From the NCBI GenBank assembly GCA_900549055.1, contig URNB01000011.1, forward strand, positions 1 through 36,823: a stretch of 36,823 bases of DNA, given 5' to 3'. The position numbers were made by a program, and so were the translations under genes. Within the stretch, counting starts at the first letter, position 1. Each line of letters begins with the position of its first letter. Positions 16,592-26,006 of the stretch are shown here, one piece after another. Below the pieces are notes generated by a model. That model saw only the letters and a list, made by a program, of their open reading frames with translations, did not search any database and was not told the DNA's origin. The stretch is from an uncultured Oscillospiraceae bacterium (GTDB lineage: Bacteria; Bacillota; Clostridia; Oscillospirales; Acutalibacteraceae).

Positions 16592-17692
16592 ATGATTTTT
16601 TCTGTCGAACGCGCCTCTCTCCTTGAAGCGGTTTCAAAGCTTCAGCGAGTCGTAGGATCAAAAACATCCATGCCGGTGCTTGAAGGAATTTTAATATCCG
16701 CCGAGCTGGGAAAGGTTACCCTTATTTCCTACAATCTTGAAATGGGAATGAAAAAGGAAATATACGCTAAATGCGAAGAGGCGGGAGATATTGTCGTTAA
16801 CGCGCGTCTTCTTGCGGATATTCTTCGCCGCATGAACGGTCTTCAGGTAACAATAGAAGCTGATGATAAGCTCAACTGCCACATTAAATGCGGAGAGACA
16901 ACCTTCGACATTATGGGAATGGCAGCAGAGGATTTTCCCGAAATGCCGACGGTCGGAAGCGATAAAACCATTGTAATAGACGCAGATATTTTCTCGGAGA
17001 TGGTAAAGGGAACAATTTTCGCAGTGGCTCAAAATGAGGGAGCAAAGCCGATCCTTACCGGAATTTATGTTACGATTGAAGACAGGATTCTCCGATTTGT
17101 CGCAATTGACGGCTATCGCCTTGCAATAAGACGGCACAATATTGATATTGAGGGCAGCTTTTCATTTATACTTTCGGGCAGAGCGGTAGGCGAGGCCGTA
17201 AAGCTTATAGATGAGGAAACCGAAAATGTCGAAATCAGCTTTGGGGACAGGCTGGTAAGCTTTAATATAAGCGGATATTCATTTATTTCCCGTTTGCTTG
17301 AGGGCGAATTTGTAAACTACCAAAAAACGATTCCCGCAGAGCACAGGCAGAGAGTTGTTGTAAATACAAGAGAACTTACAAACACAATAGAACGCGTATC
17401 CTTACTTATAAGCGAATCCTTTTCAACACCTATTCGCTGCTATTTCAATGAATTGAATGTTGTATTTACCTGCGCTACCTCGGTCGGCAGAGCTACGGAA
17501 ACCTTTAATACCAAATTAGAGGGTGAAAATTTTGAAATAGGGCTTAACAGCCGTTATCTTTTAGAGGCTTTAAAGGCGGTTGATACAGAGCAGGTTCAGA
17601 TTCTTTTCAACGGCTCGGGCGCCGGTGTACTGATAGAGCCGCTTGACGGCGACGATTTCAAATATATGATAATGCCTATGAGGTTGAGATAA
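16592..17692 (+). CDS. dnaN: DNA polymerase III subunit beta (sliding clamp)
   Basis: 366 residues, the normal length. Forms the dimeric ring that holds the replicative polymerase on DNA. The three clamp domains are present: MIFSVERASLLEAVSKLQRVVGSKTSMPVLEGI at the start, AVDGYRLA-type sequence (AIDGYRLAIRRH) mid-protein, and the C-terminal YMIMPMRLR that resembles the family's usual YLIMPMRL end. A strong AGGAGG site precedes the ATG by 8 bases. The stop shares one base with the next start (TAATG), showing translational coupling to the S4-domain gene. Assignment secure. Confidence 0.98.
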   Translation: MIFSVERASLLEAVSKLQRVVGSKTSMPVLEGILISAELGKVTLISYNLEMGMKKEIYAKCEEAGDIVVNARLLADILRRMNGLQVTIEADDKLNCHIKCGETTFDIMGMAAEDFPEMPTVGSDKTIVIDADIFSEMVKGTIFAVAQNEGAKPILTGIYVTIEDRILRFVAIDGYRLAIRRHNIDIEGSFSFILSGRAVGEAVKLIDEETENVEISFGDRLVSFNISGYSFISRLLEGEFVNYQKTIPAEHRQRVVVNTRELTNTIERVSLLISESFSTPIRCYFNELNVVFTCATSVGRATETFNTKLEGENFEIGLNSRYLLEALKAVDTEQVQILFNGSGAGVLIEPLDGDDFKYMIMPMRLR

Positions 17693-17904
17693 TGGAGATA
17701 AAAAGGCTTTCAATAAAGGAAGATTTTATCCGGCTTGACAGCGCTATGAAATTAGCCGGCATTGTTTCAACCGGCGGACACGCCAAAACGGTTATTCAAA
17801 ACGGCGAGGTTAAGGTGAACGGCGAAATATGCCTTATGCGCGGAAAAAAGCTGAAAAGCGGCGATACCGCCGAATTTGACGGCTTTAAATTCGTAATAGA
17901 ATGA
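17692..17904 (+). CDS. rlbA: S4-domain RNA-binding protein, YaaA/RlbA family
   Basis: 70 residues, a single S4 RNA-binding domain: RLDSAMKLAGIVSTGGHAKTVIQNGEVKVNGE, then MRGKKLKSGDTAEFDG. Its place between dnaN and recF, overlapping both (1 base with dnaN, 4 bases with recF), is the standard Firmicute arrangement. The family is linked to ribosome or ribosomal-RNA functions; the precise role is not settled. Identity is firm from domain and position. Confidence 0.92.
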   Translation: MEIKRLSIKEDFIRLDSAMKLAGIVSTGGHAKTVIQNGEVKVNGEICLMRGKKLKSGDTAEFDGFKFVIE

Positions 17905-18965
17905 GGATAAATTATTTTTCCTGCCGCAATTTCAGAAATTTAGAAGAAACCGAAATAAATAATTTCGACGAAATGAATGTTATCTGCGGCGAAAATGCGC
18001 AGGGCAAAACAAACCTTTTAGAGGGTTTGTGGCTTTTTACGGGAATAAAAAGCTTTCGTTCCGCCAAGGACGCGGCGTTTGTTCGGTTCGGCAAAGAAAA
18101 AGCCGAGCTTAAAATGAATTTTTTGGCTGACGGAATTGAAAACGACGCCGAAATTGAAATAAAGGAGCACCGCGCAGCCACGCTTAACGGCAGCAAACTT
18201 AAAAGCGCAGCGGCGCTTGCGGGCAGCTTTAAGGCAATAGTTTTTTCTCCCGATGATTTGGAGCTGGTTTCGGGCGGGCCCGCGGTGCGGCGGCGGTTTT
18301 TGGATATTGCAATAGGTCAGCTTTACCCCGCATATATAGGCATTTCAAAAGCATACGCCCGCGCGGTGACCCAGCGCAACCGGATAATTAAGGATTACAG
18401 GTACGACGGCACTTTATCTGTAATGCTTGATGTATTTGAAAACGAAATAGCGGCAAACGGCAGGAAAATTTACGCGTTCAGAAATAAATATAACGAGTAT
18501 TTAAAGGAATTTCTGCCCGGGGTTTACGGCGGTATATCGTCTGGCAAGGAAGTGCTTGAAACCGAGTATATGCCGGTGTGCGGGGCGGACGAGCTTGAAG
18601 AAAGGCTTAAAAAAGCCCGTACGGACGATATGTATTCGGGCACTACCTCGGTAGGGCCGCACAGGGACGAGCTTATTTTTAAAATAAACGGCATATCGGC
18701 GCGTAATTTCGGCTCGCAGGGGCAAAAGCGGAGCGTATCGCTCTCTGTTAAGCTTGCCGAGGCGGAAATAATAAACAGGCTTTCGGGCGAATACCCCGTG
18801 TTTTTGCTGGATGACGTTATGAGCGAGCTTGACCCCGAGCGGCAAAATTACGTTTTAAACCATATTAAGGGCATACAATCATTTATAACCTGCTGTGACC
18901 CATCAAATACAGCACAGCTTAAAAAAGGAAAAATAATAAGAGTTAAAAACGGGCAGGTGAGCTGA
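17901..18965 (+). CDS. recF: DNA replication and repair protein RecF
   Basis: 354 residues. SMC-like ATPase that helps load RecA at gaps and stalled forks. Walker A GENAQGKT (residues 30-37), signature-type SQGQKRSVSLSVKLAEAE, and Walker B VFLLDDVMSELDP near 305 are all present, as is the TSVGPHRDEL motif. Starts at ATG overlapping the S4-gene stop by four bases (ATGA), and is followed after 3 bases by remB. Part of the dnaN-to-gyrA block. Confidence 0.96.
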   Translation: MRINYFSCRNFRNLEETEINNFDEMNVICGENAQGKTNLLEGLWLFTGIKSFRSAKDAAFVRFGKEKAELKMNFLADGIENDAEIEIKEHRAATLNGSKLKSAAALAGSFKAIVFSPDDLELVSGGPAVRRRFLDIAIGQLYPAYIGISKAYARAVTQRNRIIKDYRYDGTLSVMLDVFENEIAANGRKIYAFRNKYNEYLKEFLPGVYGGISSGKEVLETEYMPVCGADELEERLKKARTDDMYSGTTSVGPHRDELIFKINGISARNFGSQGQKRSVSLSVKLAEAEIINRLSGEYPVFLLDDVMSELDPERQNYVLNHIKGIQSFITCCDPSNTAQLKKGKIIRVKNGQVS

Positions 18966-18968
18966 TAA

Positions 18969-19229
18969 ATGTATATAAACTTAGGGCAGGGCACAGTCGT
19001 GCGCTCGCGGGACGTGTTGGGTATTTTTGATTTGGACAGCACCACCGTTTCAAAGCACACTCGGAAATTTCTTGAAAAAGCGGAAAAAAACGGCGATGTT
19101 ATAACCGTTTCCTATGAATTGCCGAAATCCTTTGCGGTTGTGAGCGAAAACGGCAAAACAAAGGTATATATTTCCCAGCTTGCAACATCTACCCTTTTAA
19201 AACGGTCGGGTTTTATAGATTCTCTTTAA
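18969..19229 (+). CDS. remB: RemB/YaaB family protein (DUF370), extracellular matrix regulator type
   Basis: 86 residues. Starts MYINLGQGTVVRSRDVLGIFDLD, characteristic of the DUF370 family at the recF-gyrB position. In Bacillus subtilis, RemA and RemB of this family affect expression of extracellular matrix genes; RemA binds DNA. Start is ATG three bases after recF, with recF-internal AGGTGAGC as ribosome binding site. The link to the TasA-like operon 7 kb away is suggestive only: no binding site was identified. Confidence 0.9.
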   Translation: MYINLGQGTVVRSRDVLGIFDLDSTTVSKHTRKFLEKAEKNGDVITVSYELPKSFAVVSENGKTKVYISQLATSTLLKRSGFIDSL

Positions 19230-19251
19230 TTGAAAGGAATGTTTTTTGAAA

Positions 19252-21195
19252 ATGAGTAATGACATTACTACCCCTGTAACGGAAAATTACGACGAAAATT
19301 CCATACAGGTGCTCGAAGGGCTTGAGGCGGTGCGAAAGCGCCCAGGTATGTATATAGGCTCTACGGGCGAGCGAGGACTTCACCATTTAGTCTATGAAAT
19401 TGTGGATAACTCAATAGACGAGGCGCTTGCGGGCTACTGCGATAAGATTTTGGTGGAAATACTGGATGATGGTATAATTCGCGTTACCGATAACGGGCGC
19501 GGCATACCCGTGGGTATTCACCCGCAAAAGGAAATACCGACAGTAAGCGTCGTTTTCACAATTCTGCACGCGGGCGGTAAATTCGGCGGCAGCGGCTATA
19601 AGGTTTCGGGCGGTCTGCACGGCGTTGGCGCCTCGGTAGTAAATGCGCTGTCAAGCTGGCTCGAGGTTGAAATTTGCGACGGCAAGCACATTTATTTACA
19701 GAGATATGAGTGCGGAAACATAAAAACCGACCTTAAAATAATAGGCGATACTGATAAAACGGGTACAAAGGTTACCTTTAAGCCTGACCCGACCATATTT
19801 ACAGATACTACACGCTATGATTTTGATACTCTTTTGCAGAGACTGCGCGAGCAGGCTTTCTTAAACGCGGGTATACGCATTGTTTTAAAGGACGAGCGGA
19901 CAGACGCGGATATTCCCCACCGCGAAGAAGATCTGCACTTTGAGGGCGGTATAAAATCATACGTTGAATTTTTGCTTGAAAAGAGCAAAAAGGATAGGCT
20001 AAATCAGGACGTTATTTATTTAAGCGGTGCATCGGGCGACTCTATGGCGGAAATAGCACTTTTGTGGAGCACGGGGTATGATACCAAAATAATGTCCTTT
20101 GCGAACACCATTCACACGGTGGACGGCGGTACGCATGAAAGCGCCTTTAAAACCAGCCTTGCAAGGGTGATAAATAAATATGCCCGTACCTTTAAATTTT
20201 TAAAAGACAGCGACGCCAATTTAAAGAGCGAGGATATTAACGAGGGTCTTGTGGCGGTTGTAAGCGTAAAATTAACCGACGCGCAGTTTGAATCGCAGAC
20301 CAAGGCGAAGCTCGGCAACACCGCAATAGGTACGCTTGTAAACAACATAGTTGCCGAAAAGATGATGAATTATCTTGAAGACCACCCCGCAGAGGCAAAG
20401 ATAATTCTTGATAAATCAATAGCTTCCTCAAACGCGCGCGAGGCAGCACAAAAAGCAAGAGAACTGCAAAGAAATAAATCGGGCATAGGCGGAAAAACAA
20501 GAATGCCCGAAAAGCTTACAGACTGTATTTCAAATGACCCGACCAAGACCGAAATATTCATAGTAGAGGGAGATTCGGCAGGCGGCTCGGCGGTAGAGGG
20601 CAGAAACAGCACCTACCAGGCAATACTGCCGCTTTGGGGTAAAATGCTCAACGTTGAAAAAGCAAGAGTTGATAAGGTTTACGGCAACGATAAGCTGACC
20701 CCGGTAATAGTGGCTTTGGGAACGGGAATAGCGGAAAATTTTGATATAAATAAATTACGCTATGATAAAATCGTTATTATGGCGGATGCCGATGTTGACG
20801 GTTCGCATATCAGAACACTGTTATTAACATTCTTCTTCCGTTATATGCCGCAGCTTATTGAAACGGGGCATATATATTTAGCGCAGCCGCCGCTTTACCG
20901 CGTTGCAAAGGGTAAAAGGTATTTTGACGCGTTTACGGACGAGGAAAAGGACAGATATGTAGCGGAATTAGGCGGCGACCCCGACGTTCAGCGCTATAAG
21001 GGTCTCGGTGAGATGAACCCCGAGCAGCTGTGGGAAACCACGCTTGACCCCGAACACAGAACAATGTTGAGGGTTAATATGGAGGACGCCGAAATTGCCG
21101 ACCAGACCTTTACAATGCTTATGGGCGAGGAAGTAGAGCCGAGAAGAAAATTCATTGAAGATAACGCGGTATTCGCGACGGATCTTGATATTTAA
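19252..21195 (+). CDS. gyrB: DNA gyrase subunit B
   Basis: 647 residues. ATPase subunit of gyrase, which introduces negative supercoils with GyrA. GHKL domain: EGLEAVRKRPGMYIG, EIVDNSIDEALAGYCD, GLHGVGASVVNALS. TOPRIM domain: IVEGDSAGGSA and IMADADVDGSHIRTLLLTFFFR. C-terminus: RYKGLGEMNPEQLWETTLDPE. The ATG at 19252 is preferred; a TTG two codons earlier (19246) is also possible because AAAGGAAT lies upstream of both. Lacks the insert found in some Gram-negative enzymes, as expected. Followed 13 bases on by gyrA. Confidence 0.98.
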   Translation: MSNDITTPVTENYDENSIQVLEGLEAVRKRPGMYIGSTGERGLHHLVYEIVDNSIDEALAGYCDKILVEILDDGIIRVTDNGRGIPVGIHPQKEIPTVSVVFTILHAGGKFGGSGYKVSGGLHGVGASVVNALSSWLEVEICDGKHIYLQRYECGNIKTDLKIIGDTDKTGTKVTFKPDPTIFTDTTRYDFDTLLQRLREQAFLNAGIRIVLKDERTDADIPHREEDLHFEGGIKSYVEFLLEKSKKDRLNQDVIYLSGASGDSMAEIALLWSTGYDTKIMSFANTIHTVDGGTHESAFKTSLARVINKYARTFKFLKDSDANLKSEDINEGLVAVVSVKLTDAQFESQTKAKLGNTAIGTLVNNIVAEKMMNYLEDHPAEAKIILDKSIASSNAREAAQKARELQRNKSGIGGKTRMPEKLTDCISNDPTKTEIFIVEGDSAGGSAVEGRNSTYQAILPLWGKMLNVEKARVDKVYGNDKLTPVIVALGTGIAENFDINKLRYDKIVIMADADVDGSHIRTLLLTFFFRYMPQLIETGHIYLAQPPLYRVAKGKRYFDAFTDEEKDRYVAELGGDPDVQRYKGLGEMNPEQLWETTLDPEHRTMLRVNMEDAEIADQTFTMLMGEEVEPRRKFIEDNAVFATDLDI

Positions 21196-21208
21196 GGGGT
21201 GAGAAGAA

Positions 21209-23764
21209 ATGGCAAAGCAGGAAAATGTTTACTGGCCGAGTAATGAAGAAACAAAAATAGTCCCGGTTGAAATTGTAGACGAAATTAAGGGTAGTATGCT
21301 CCAGTATTCAATGTCGGTACTGGTAGGGCGCGCCATACCCGATGTGCGTGACGGCTTAAAGCCCGTTCACAGAAGAATACTTTACACAATGTTTGAAAAT
21401 GGCTTAACGCCCGATAAGGCATACCGTAAGTGCGCCGATACCGTAGGTTCGGTGCTCGGTCGTTATCATCCGCACGGCGACGCCAGTGTTTATGACGCAA
21501 TGGTGCGTATGGCACAGGATTTTTCACTTCGTTATCCTTTAATTGACGGTCACGGAAACTTCGGTAACATAGACGGTTACCCCGCGGCTGCCTACCGTTA
21601 TACCGAATCGAGAATGAACAGGCTATCGCTTCATATGCTCGATGACATTAACAAGGAAACGGTAGATTTTCAGCCGAACTACGATAACCGCTTAAACGAA
21701 CCCGAGGTTCTCCCTGTCAGATTTCCGCAGCTGCTTGTCAACGGATCTTCGGGTATTGCCGTAGGTATGGCAACCGAAATTCCACCGCATAACTTAGGCG
21801 AAGTAATTGACGGTATGTGCGCACTTATTGATAATCCCGAGGCGGATTTACAGGAAATTTGCCAATATATAAAGGGACCCGATTTCCCGACGGGCGGCAT
21901 TATAATGGGTCGCAGCGGTATACGCGCGGCATACGCCACGGGCAGAGGAAAAATAACCTTACGCGGTAAAGCCGAAATTGAAGAAACCAAAAACGGCAAA
22001 TATCGCATAGTTATAACTGAAATACCCTACAAGGTGCGCAAAAAGGACCTTGTTAAGGCTATATACGACCAGGCGGCGGACAAGAAAATTGAGGGGATAG
22101 AGGATGTTGTAGACTACTCCTCAAAGCGCGACGGCGGTATAAGAATAATAGTCGATTTAAAGAAGGACGCCAACCCGCAGGTCATACTTAATAAGCTTTA
22201 CAAAAACACCGCTTTACAAACCACAATAGGCGCTATTTTACTTGCAATCGTAAATGGCAAGCCGCAGATTTTAACGCTTAAGGATATGCTGCAGAACTGC
22301 ATAGACTTCCAGTGCGATATTATCCGCCGCCGCACCGCTTACGATAAGCGCAAGGCAGAGGAGCGCGCCCATATTTTAGAGGGCTTAAAGGTTGCGCTTG
22401 ATTTTATTGACGAGGTTATAGCGATAATCCGCTCAAGCAAGACAATACCCGAAAGTAAGCAGGCGTTATCCGACCGCTTCGGGCTTGATGATATTCAGAC
22501 CACCGCTATTGTTCAAATGCAGTTAGGTAAGCTCTCGGGTCTTGAAAAACAGAAAATTCTTGACGAATTGCAGGAAAAGCTGGACTTTATTAAAGAGTGC
22601 GAGGCAATTTTGGCGAGTCATGAGCGTATACTTGATATTGTAAAGACCGAGGCATTGAATCTTCGCGATAAATTCTCGGATGACCGCCGCACCGAAATTA
22701 CCGATGTTGTGGGCGATGTTGATATTGAGGACCTTATCCCCGAGGAGCAGTGCGTGCTTACCAAGACCGAAAACGGCTTTATTAAGCGCCTGCCTGCCGA
22801 TACCTATAACGTTCAGCACCGCGGCGGCAGAGGAATTACGGGTATGACCACGCGCGATGACGATACGGTTGAAAATATGTTCGTATGCTCCTCACACGAT
22901 TACATTATGCTGTTCTCAAACCTCGGCAGAATGTACCGCATAAAGGCTTACGAAATACCCGAGGGCAGCCGTACCTCAAAGGGAATGAATATTATAAATA
23001 TTCTGCCCCTTATGCCGAACGAGAAAATTACGATAATATTGCCCGCCTCCGAGCTTGACGAGGAACACTTTATAACCATGGTAACGAAGAAGGGTATTAT
23101 AAAGCGCACCAAGCTTTCGGAATTCAGAAATACAAGAAAGAGCGGTATTATCGCAATTTCCATAGATGATGACGACGAACTGACCTTTGTTAAAATGACA
23201 AACGGGGAAAATAATCTGTTTATAGCCACCAAAAAGGGTATGGCAATTCAGTTTAACGAAAATCAGGTTCGCGCCATGGGCAGAGGAGCCAGAGGCGTTA
23301 AGGCAATTACAATGAAGCCCGAGGACTATGTGGTTTCAATGGAAATAACGAGTGAAGACACCAAGCTTTTAACCATTACCGAAACAGGCTACGGCAGAAT
23401 AAGCCCGATAAGCGATTACCGCCTGCAATCCCGCGGCGGTAAGGGTCTTACCAACTACCGCGTTGAAAAGTACGGCGATGTTGCGGCGTCGCTTGCGGTA
23501 ACGGGCGAAGAAGATATTATAATGATAGCCTCAAACGGTATAATAATAAGGATTTTCTCGGGTGATATTTCCACCTTTGCCCGTCCTGCAAAGGGTGTGC
23601 GCGTAATGAAGGTGGGCGAGGGCGAAAAGATACTTTCGGTAGCGGTGACAGAGCACAGCGACGAGGAACCGACCGAATTGCCGGAAACACCCGATGCCGA
23701 CGCGGGCGCGGCAGAGCTCGACGAGCCGGAGACAGAGGAAGAAAGCACCGGTGCGGAGGAATAG
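21209..23764 (+). CDS. gyrA: DNA gyrase subunit A
   Basis: 851 residues. DNA-cleaving subunit; catalytic tyrosine in AAAYRYTESR (Tyr131). The quinolone-resistance-determining region reads HPHGDASVYDAMVRMAQ, so the position equivalent to E. coli Ser83 is Ala92 and the Asp87 equivalent is Asp96. The C-terminal beta-pinwheel repeats run to about residue 805, with the GyrA box near QHRGGRGITG (about 532-541), followed by an acidic Glu/Asp-rich tail. Start ATG has a GGGGTGAG site. Last gene of the replication block. Confidence 0.98.
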   Translation: MAKQENVYWPSNEETKIVPVEIVDEIKGSMLQYSMSVLVGRAIPDVRDGLKPVHRRILYTMFENGLTPDKAYRKCADTVGSVLGRYHPHGDASVYDAMVRMAQDFSLRYPLIDGHGNFGNIDGYPAAAYRYTESRMNRLSLHMLDDINKETVDFQPNYDNRLNEPEVLPVRFPQLLVNGSSGIAVGMATEIPPHNLGEVIDGMCALIDNPEADLQEICQYIKGPDFPTGGIIMGRSGIRAAYATGRGKITLRGKAEIEETKNGKYRIVITEIPYKVRKKDLVKAIYDQAADKKIEGIEDVVDYSSKRDGGIRIIVDLKKDANPQVILNKLYKNTALQTTIGAILLAIVNGKPQILTLKDMLQNCIDFQCDIIRRRTAYDKRKAEERAHILEGLKVALDFIDEVIAIIRSSKTIPESKQALSDRFGLDDIQTTAIVQMQLGKLSGLEKQKILDELQEKLDFIKECEAILASHERILDIVKTEALNLRDKFSDDRRTEITDVVGDVDIEDLIPEEQCVLTKTENGFIKRLPADTYNVQHRGGRGITGMTTRDDDTVENMFVCSSHDYIMLFSNLGRMYRIKAYEIPEGSRTSKGMNIINILPLMPNEKITIILPASELDEEHFITMVTKKGIIKRTKLSEFRNTRKSGIIAISIDDDDELTFVKMTNGENNLFIATKKGMAIQFNENQVRAMGRGARGVKAITMKPEDYVVSMEITSEDTKLLTITETGYGRISPISDYRLQSRGGKGLTNYRVEKYGDVAASLAVTGEEDIIMIASNGIIIRIFSGDISTFARPAKGVRVMKVGEGEKILSVAVTEHSDEEPTELPETPDADAGAAELDEPETEEESTGAEE

Positions 23765-23801
23765 AGGAGAATATTCCGATTAAAAAGGCAGGTTTAGAAC
23801 T

Positions 23802-24887
23802 ATGGATGAATTTTATCCGCAGTTTAACACACAAAAAAACGACACGGAAGGCAGTAATCCCCCGGTTTATGAGCAGCCGGGGGTGACAGGCAATTCACAA
23901 ATAAATTATGTCACATTTATTCCCTACGGCTTTACTCCTAAAACCTATGAGGAAAAAAACGGGATTAAAAAGAAGGCTATGTCTGTTGGGCTTTCGCTTA
24001 TAATCACAATGGGAATTACCTTTGTATGGAGCATTGTTTACGTTTTTATAATGTCAAAGCTGGGCTTCACAAGCGAAAAATCGATGGAAATTATAAGAGA
24101 ACCCGCAATAATGCAGGTTTTGCAGGTGATTTTATCGATTCTTATGTTTACAGTTCCGTTTATCGTTATATTTAAGGCCGGAGGAATGCGGATAAGCGAT
24201 TTGGTGCCGATAAAAAAACCCGAAAAGGGAATGAGGCTTTCAATGTATTTCATAGGCGTTGCTTTTTGCGCCTTTGCAAATATGGCGACCTCTGCGGCAA
24301 GCAGATTTTTCAGCTTCTTCGGTATAGAATACAATGTTGATTTCGGAGAAACCCCGAAGGGCTTTTTCGGCTTTTTACTCTGCCTGCTTTCAACTGTGAT
24401 AACCCCGGCATTGATTGAGGAATTTGCGTTCAGAGGAATTGTTTTAGGCTCGCTTAAAAAATACGGCGAGGGCTTTGCGGTGCTTGTATCGTCAATACTT
24501 TTCGGACTTATGCACGGAAATTTTGAGCAAATTCCCTTTGCTTTTTTGGTAGGTCTTGTTTTAGGGCTTATAACCGTCAAAACCGATTCAATTCTCATAG
24601 CGTGCGCGGTGCACGGCACGAATAATCTCGTTTCTGTGATATTTGATTTTATACCGAGCGGTATTTCACAGGCGGCGCAGAATATTATGTATCTGATTTT
24701 CCTGCTTATTTGCCTGACTTTAGGCATTTTGGCGCTTGCTCTCAGTGAAAAATCAAACGAAATGTTCAAGCTGAAAAAGGACAGCTGCGAAAGCAAGCTT
24801 AAAGAGCGCTTCAAATGGTTTTTCACGAGCCCTGTAATCATAATTTTTATTGTTATCTGCATTTTTGAATCCCTTGCATACTTTTAA
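23802..24887 (+). CDS. CPBP-family intramembrane glutamic/metalloprotease
   Basis: 361 residues with about eight hydrophobic segments. Motif 1 of the CPBP (Abi, CAAX-type) family is EEFAFRG (Glu206-Glu207 onward), followed by FGLMHGNFEQIPFAFLVG and CAVHGTNNL, providing the expected Glu and His residues. The soluble N-terminal 50 residues are polar with proline. Family members cleave prenylated proteins or act in bacteriocin immunity and regulation; here the substrate is unknown. It lies 37 bases after gyrA and 18 before another membrane protein gene. Confidence 0.85.
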   Translation: MDEFYPQFNTQKNDTEGSNPPVYEQPGVTGNSQINYVTFIPYGFTPKTYEEKNGIKKKAMSVGLSLIITMGITFVWSIVYVFIMSKLGFTSEKSMEIIREPAIMQVLQVILSILMFTVPFIVIFKAGGMRISDLVPIKKPEKGMRLSMYFIGVAFCAFANMATSAASRFFSFFGIEYNVDFGETPKGFFGFLLCLLSTVITPALIEEFAFRGIVLGSLKKYGEGFAVLVSSILFGLMHGNFEQIPFAFLVGLVLGLITVKTDSILIACAVHGTNNLVSVIFDFIPSGISQAAQNIMYLIFLLICLTLGILALALSEKSNEMFKLKKDSCESKLKERFKWFFTSPVIIIFIVICIFESLAYF

Positions 24888-24905
24888 ATAAAGGAGCTTT
24901 TGAAT

Positions 24906-25562
24906 ATGTTTGATTATATATCGGAATTGGGAGTGCCGGACGAAACCGTCTCATTCTTTTTGGCAATTTTTATAGGTACATTTACGATTTCATTGCTTAT
25001 AGGCTTAGCACTTTATCTTTTGGAATCAATAGGCGTTTATAAAATGGCAAAAAGCGCGGAAATTAAAAACCCATGGCTTTCGTTTGTACCTGTCGGCAGA
25101 AACTGGGTATTCGGTACGCTTGCCGAAAAATACAAAAAGAAAAACGGAGTAAAATCTGCCCGCTTCGGCATAATTCTTACCGTACTTTCCGTAATCGAGC
25201 TTGTATGCTCGGCAGTAATGCTTGTTTTTATGATAATCGTAACAAAGAATATTTTAGACATGGCGTACGGCGCGGTTGAAAACTCAACGGAAGTGACTCC
25301 CGAGCAGCTTGCGGCACTTATTCCGATTATTATAATTTATTTTGTGCTGATTGCGGTTTCCATGGCTTATTTAATAGTCACATACATTGCCATGTGGCGT
25401 ATTTATTCGTCCTTTGATAAAGCAAATGCAACGCTGTATATTGTACTGTCTGTTCTTTTCCCAATTTCCGCGCCGATTATTCTTTTTATTATAAGAAATC
25501 GCAAGCCGGAATTTGACCCGCATAACAATATGCCTTATTTTTCGGGAACATTTCAGGGCTAA
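24906..25562 (+). CDS. Multi-pass membrane protein of unknown function
   Basis: 218 residues. Four hydrophobic segments are visible (about 18-42, 92-118, 138-165, 178-195), with a conserved-looking cytoplasmic stretch ESIGVYKMAKSAEIKNPWLSFVPVGRNWVFG and a C-terminal RNRKPEFDP. I recall similar unnamed proteins in Clostridia but cannot give a function. The ATG at 24906 lies 9 bases after AAAGGAG and is preferred over the TTG at 24900. Followed after 3 bases by tadA, so probably co-transcribed. Confidence 0.7.
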   Translation: MFDYISELGVPDETVSFFLAIFIGTFTISLLIGLALYLLESIGVYKMAKSAEIKNPWLSFVPVGRNWVFGTLAEKYKKKNGVKSARFGIILTVLSVIELVCSAVMLVFMIIVTKNILDMAYGAVENSTEVTPEQLAALIPIIIIYFVLIAVSMAYLIVTYIAMWRIYSSFDKANATLYIVLSVLFPISAPIILFIIRNRKPEFDPHNNMPYFSGTFQG

Positions 25563-25565
25563 AAA

Positions 25566-26006
25566 ATGAACAGTGAGTTTATGAAAGCCGCTCTTGCCGA
25601 GGCGCGCTCTGCCGCACGCGGCGGAGAGGTTCCGGTGGGGGCGGTTATTGTTAAAAACGGTGAGATAATAGCGAGGGGAAGAAACAGGCGCGAGGAAAAG
25701 CAAAATGCGCTATCCCACGCTGAAACAGAAGCGATAAACGCCGCCTGTAAATATTTAGGTTCTTGGCGGCTTGACGGCTGCGAAATGTATGTCACCTTAG
25801 AACCGTGCCCGATGTGTGCGGGCGCTATTATAAACGCGCGAATTTCCACCCTTGTTTTCGGGGCGTATGACCTTAAAGCCGGCTGTATTGACAGTGTGGT
25901 AAGGCTTTGCGACATACCGCTTGATAACAAGCCCGAAATTTACGGCGGAATATATGAGGACGAATGTTTATCACTCCTGCGGGAGTTTTTCGGTAATTTA
26001 AGATGA
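25566..26006 (+). CDS. tadA: tRNA-specific adenosine-34 deaminase TadA
   Basis: 146 residues. Converts A34 to inosine in the anticodon of tRNA-Arg(ACG). The zinc site is complete: HAETEA (His51, catalytic Glu53) and PCPMCAGAI (Cys81, Cys84). Length is usual. The stop overlaps the next ATG by four bases (ATGA), coupling it to the QueG-like gene, another tRNA wobble-base enzyme; the pair makes functional sense. The ribosome binding site is weak, consistent with reading through from the preceding gene. Confidence 0.95.
   Translation: MNSEFMKAALAEARSAARGGEVPVGAVIVKNGEIIARGRNRREEKQNALSHAETEAINAACKYLGSWRLDGCEMYVTLEPCPMCAGAIINARISTLVFGAYDLKAGCIDSVVRLCDIPLDNKPEIYGGIYEDECLSLLREFFGNLR

Noticed and set aside
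24038..24862. 274-codon minus-strand open frame
   Set aside because: Antisense to the CPBP protease, which has clear catalytic motifs; a shadow frame.
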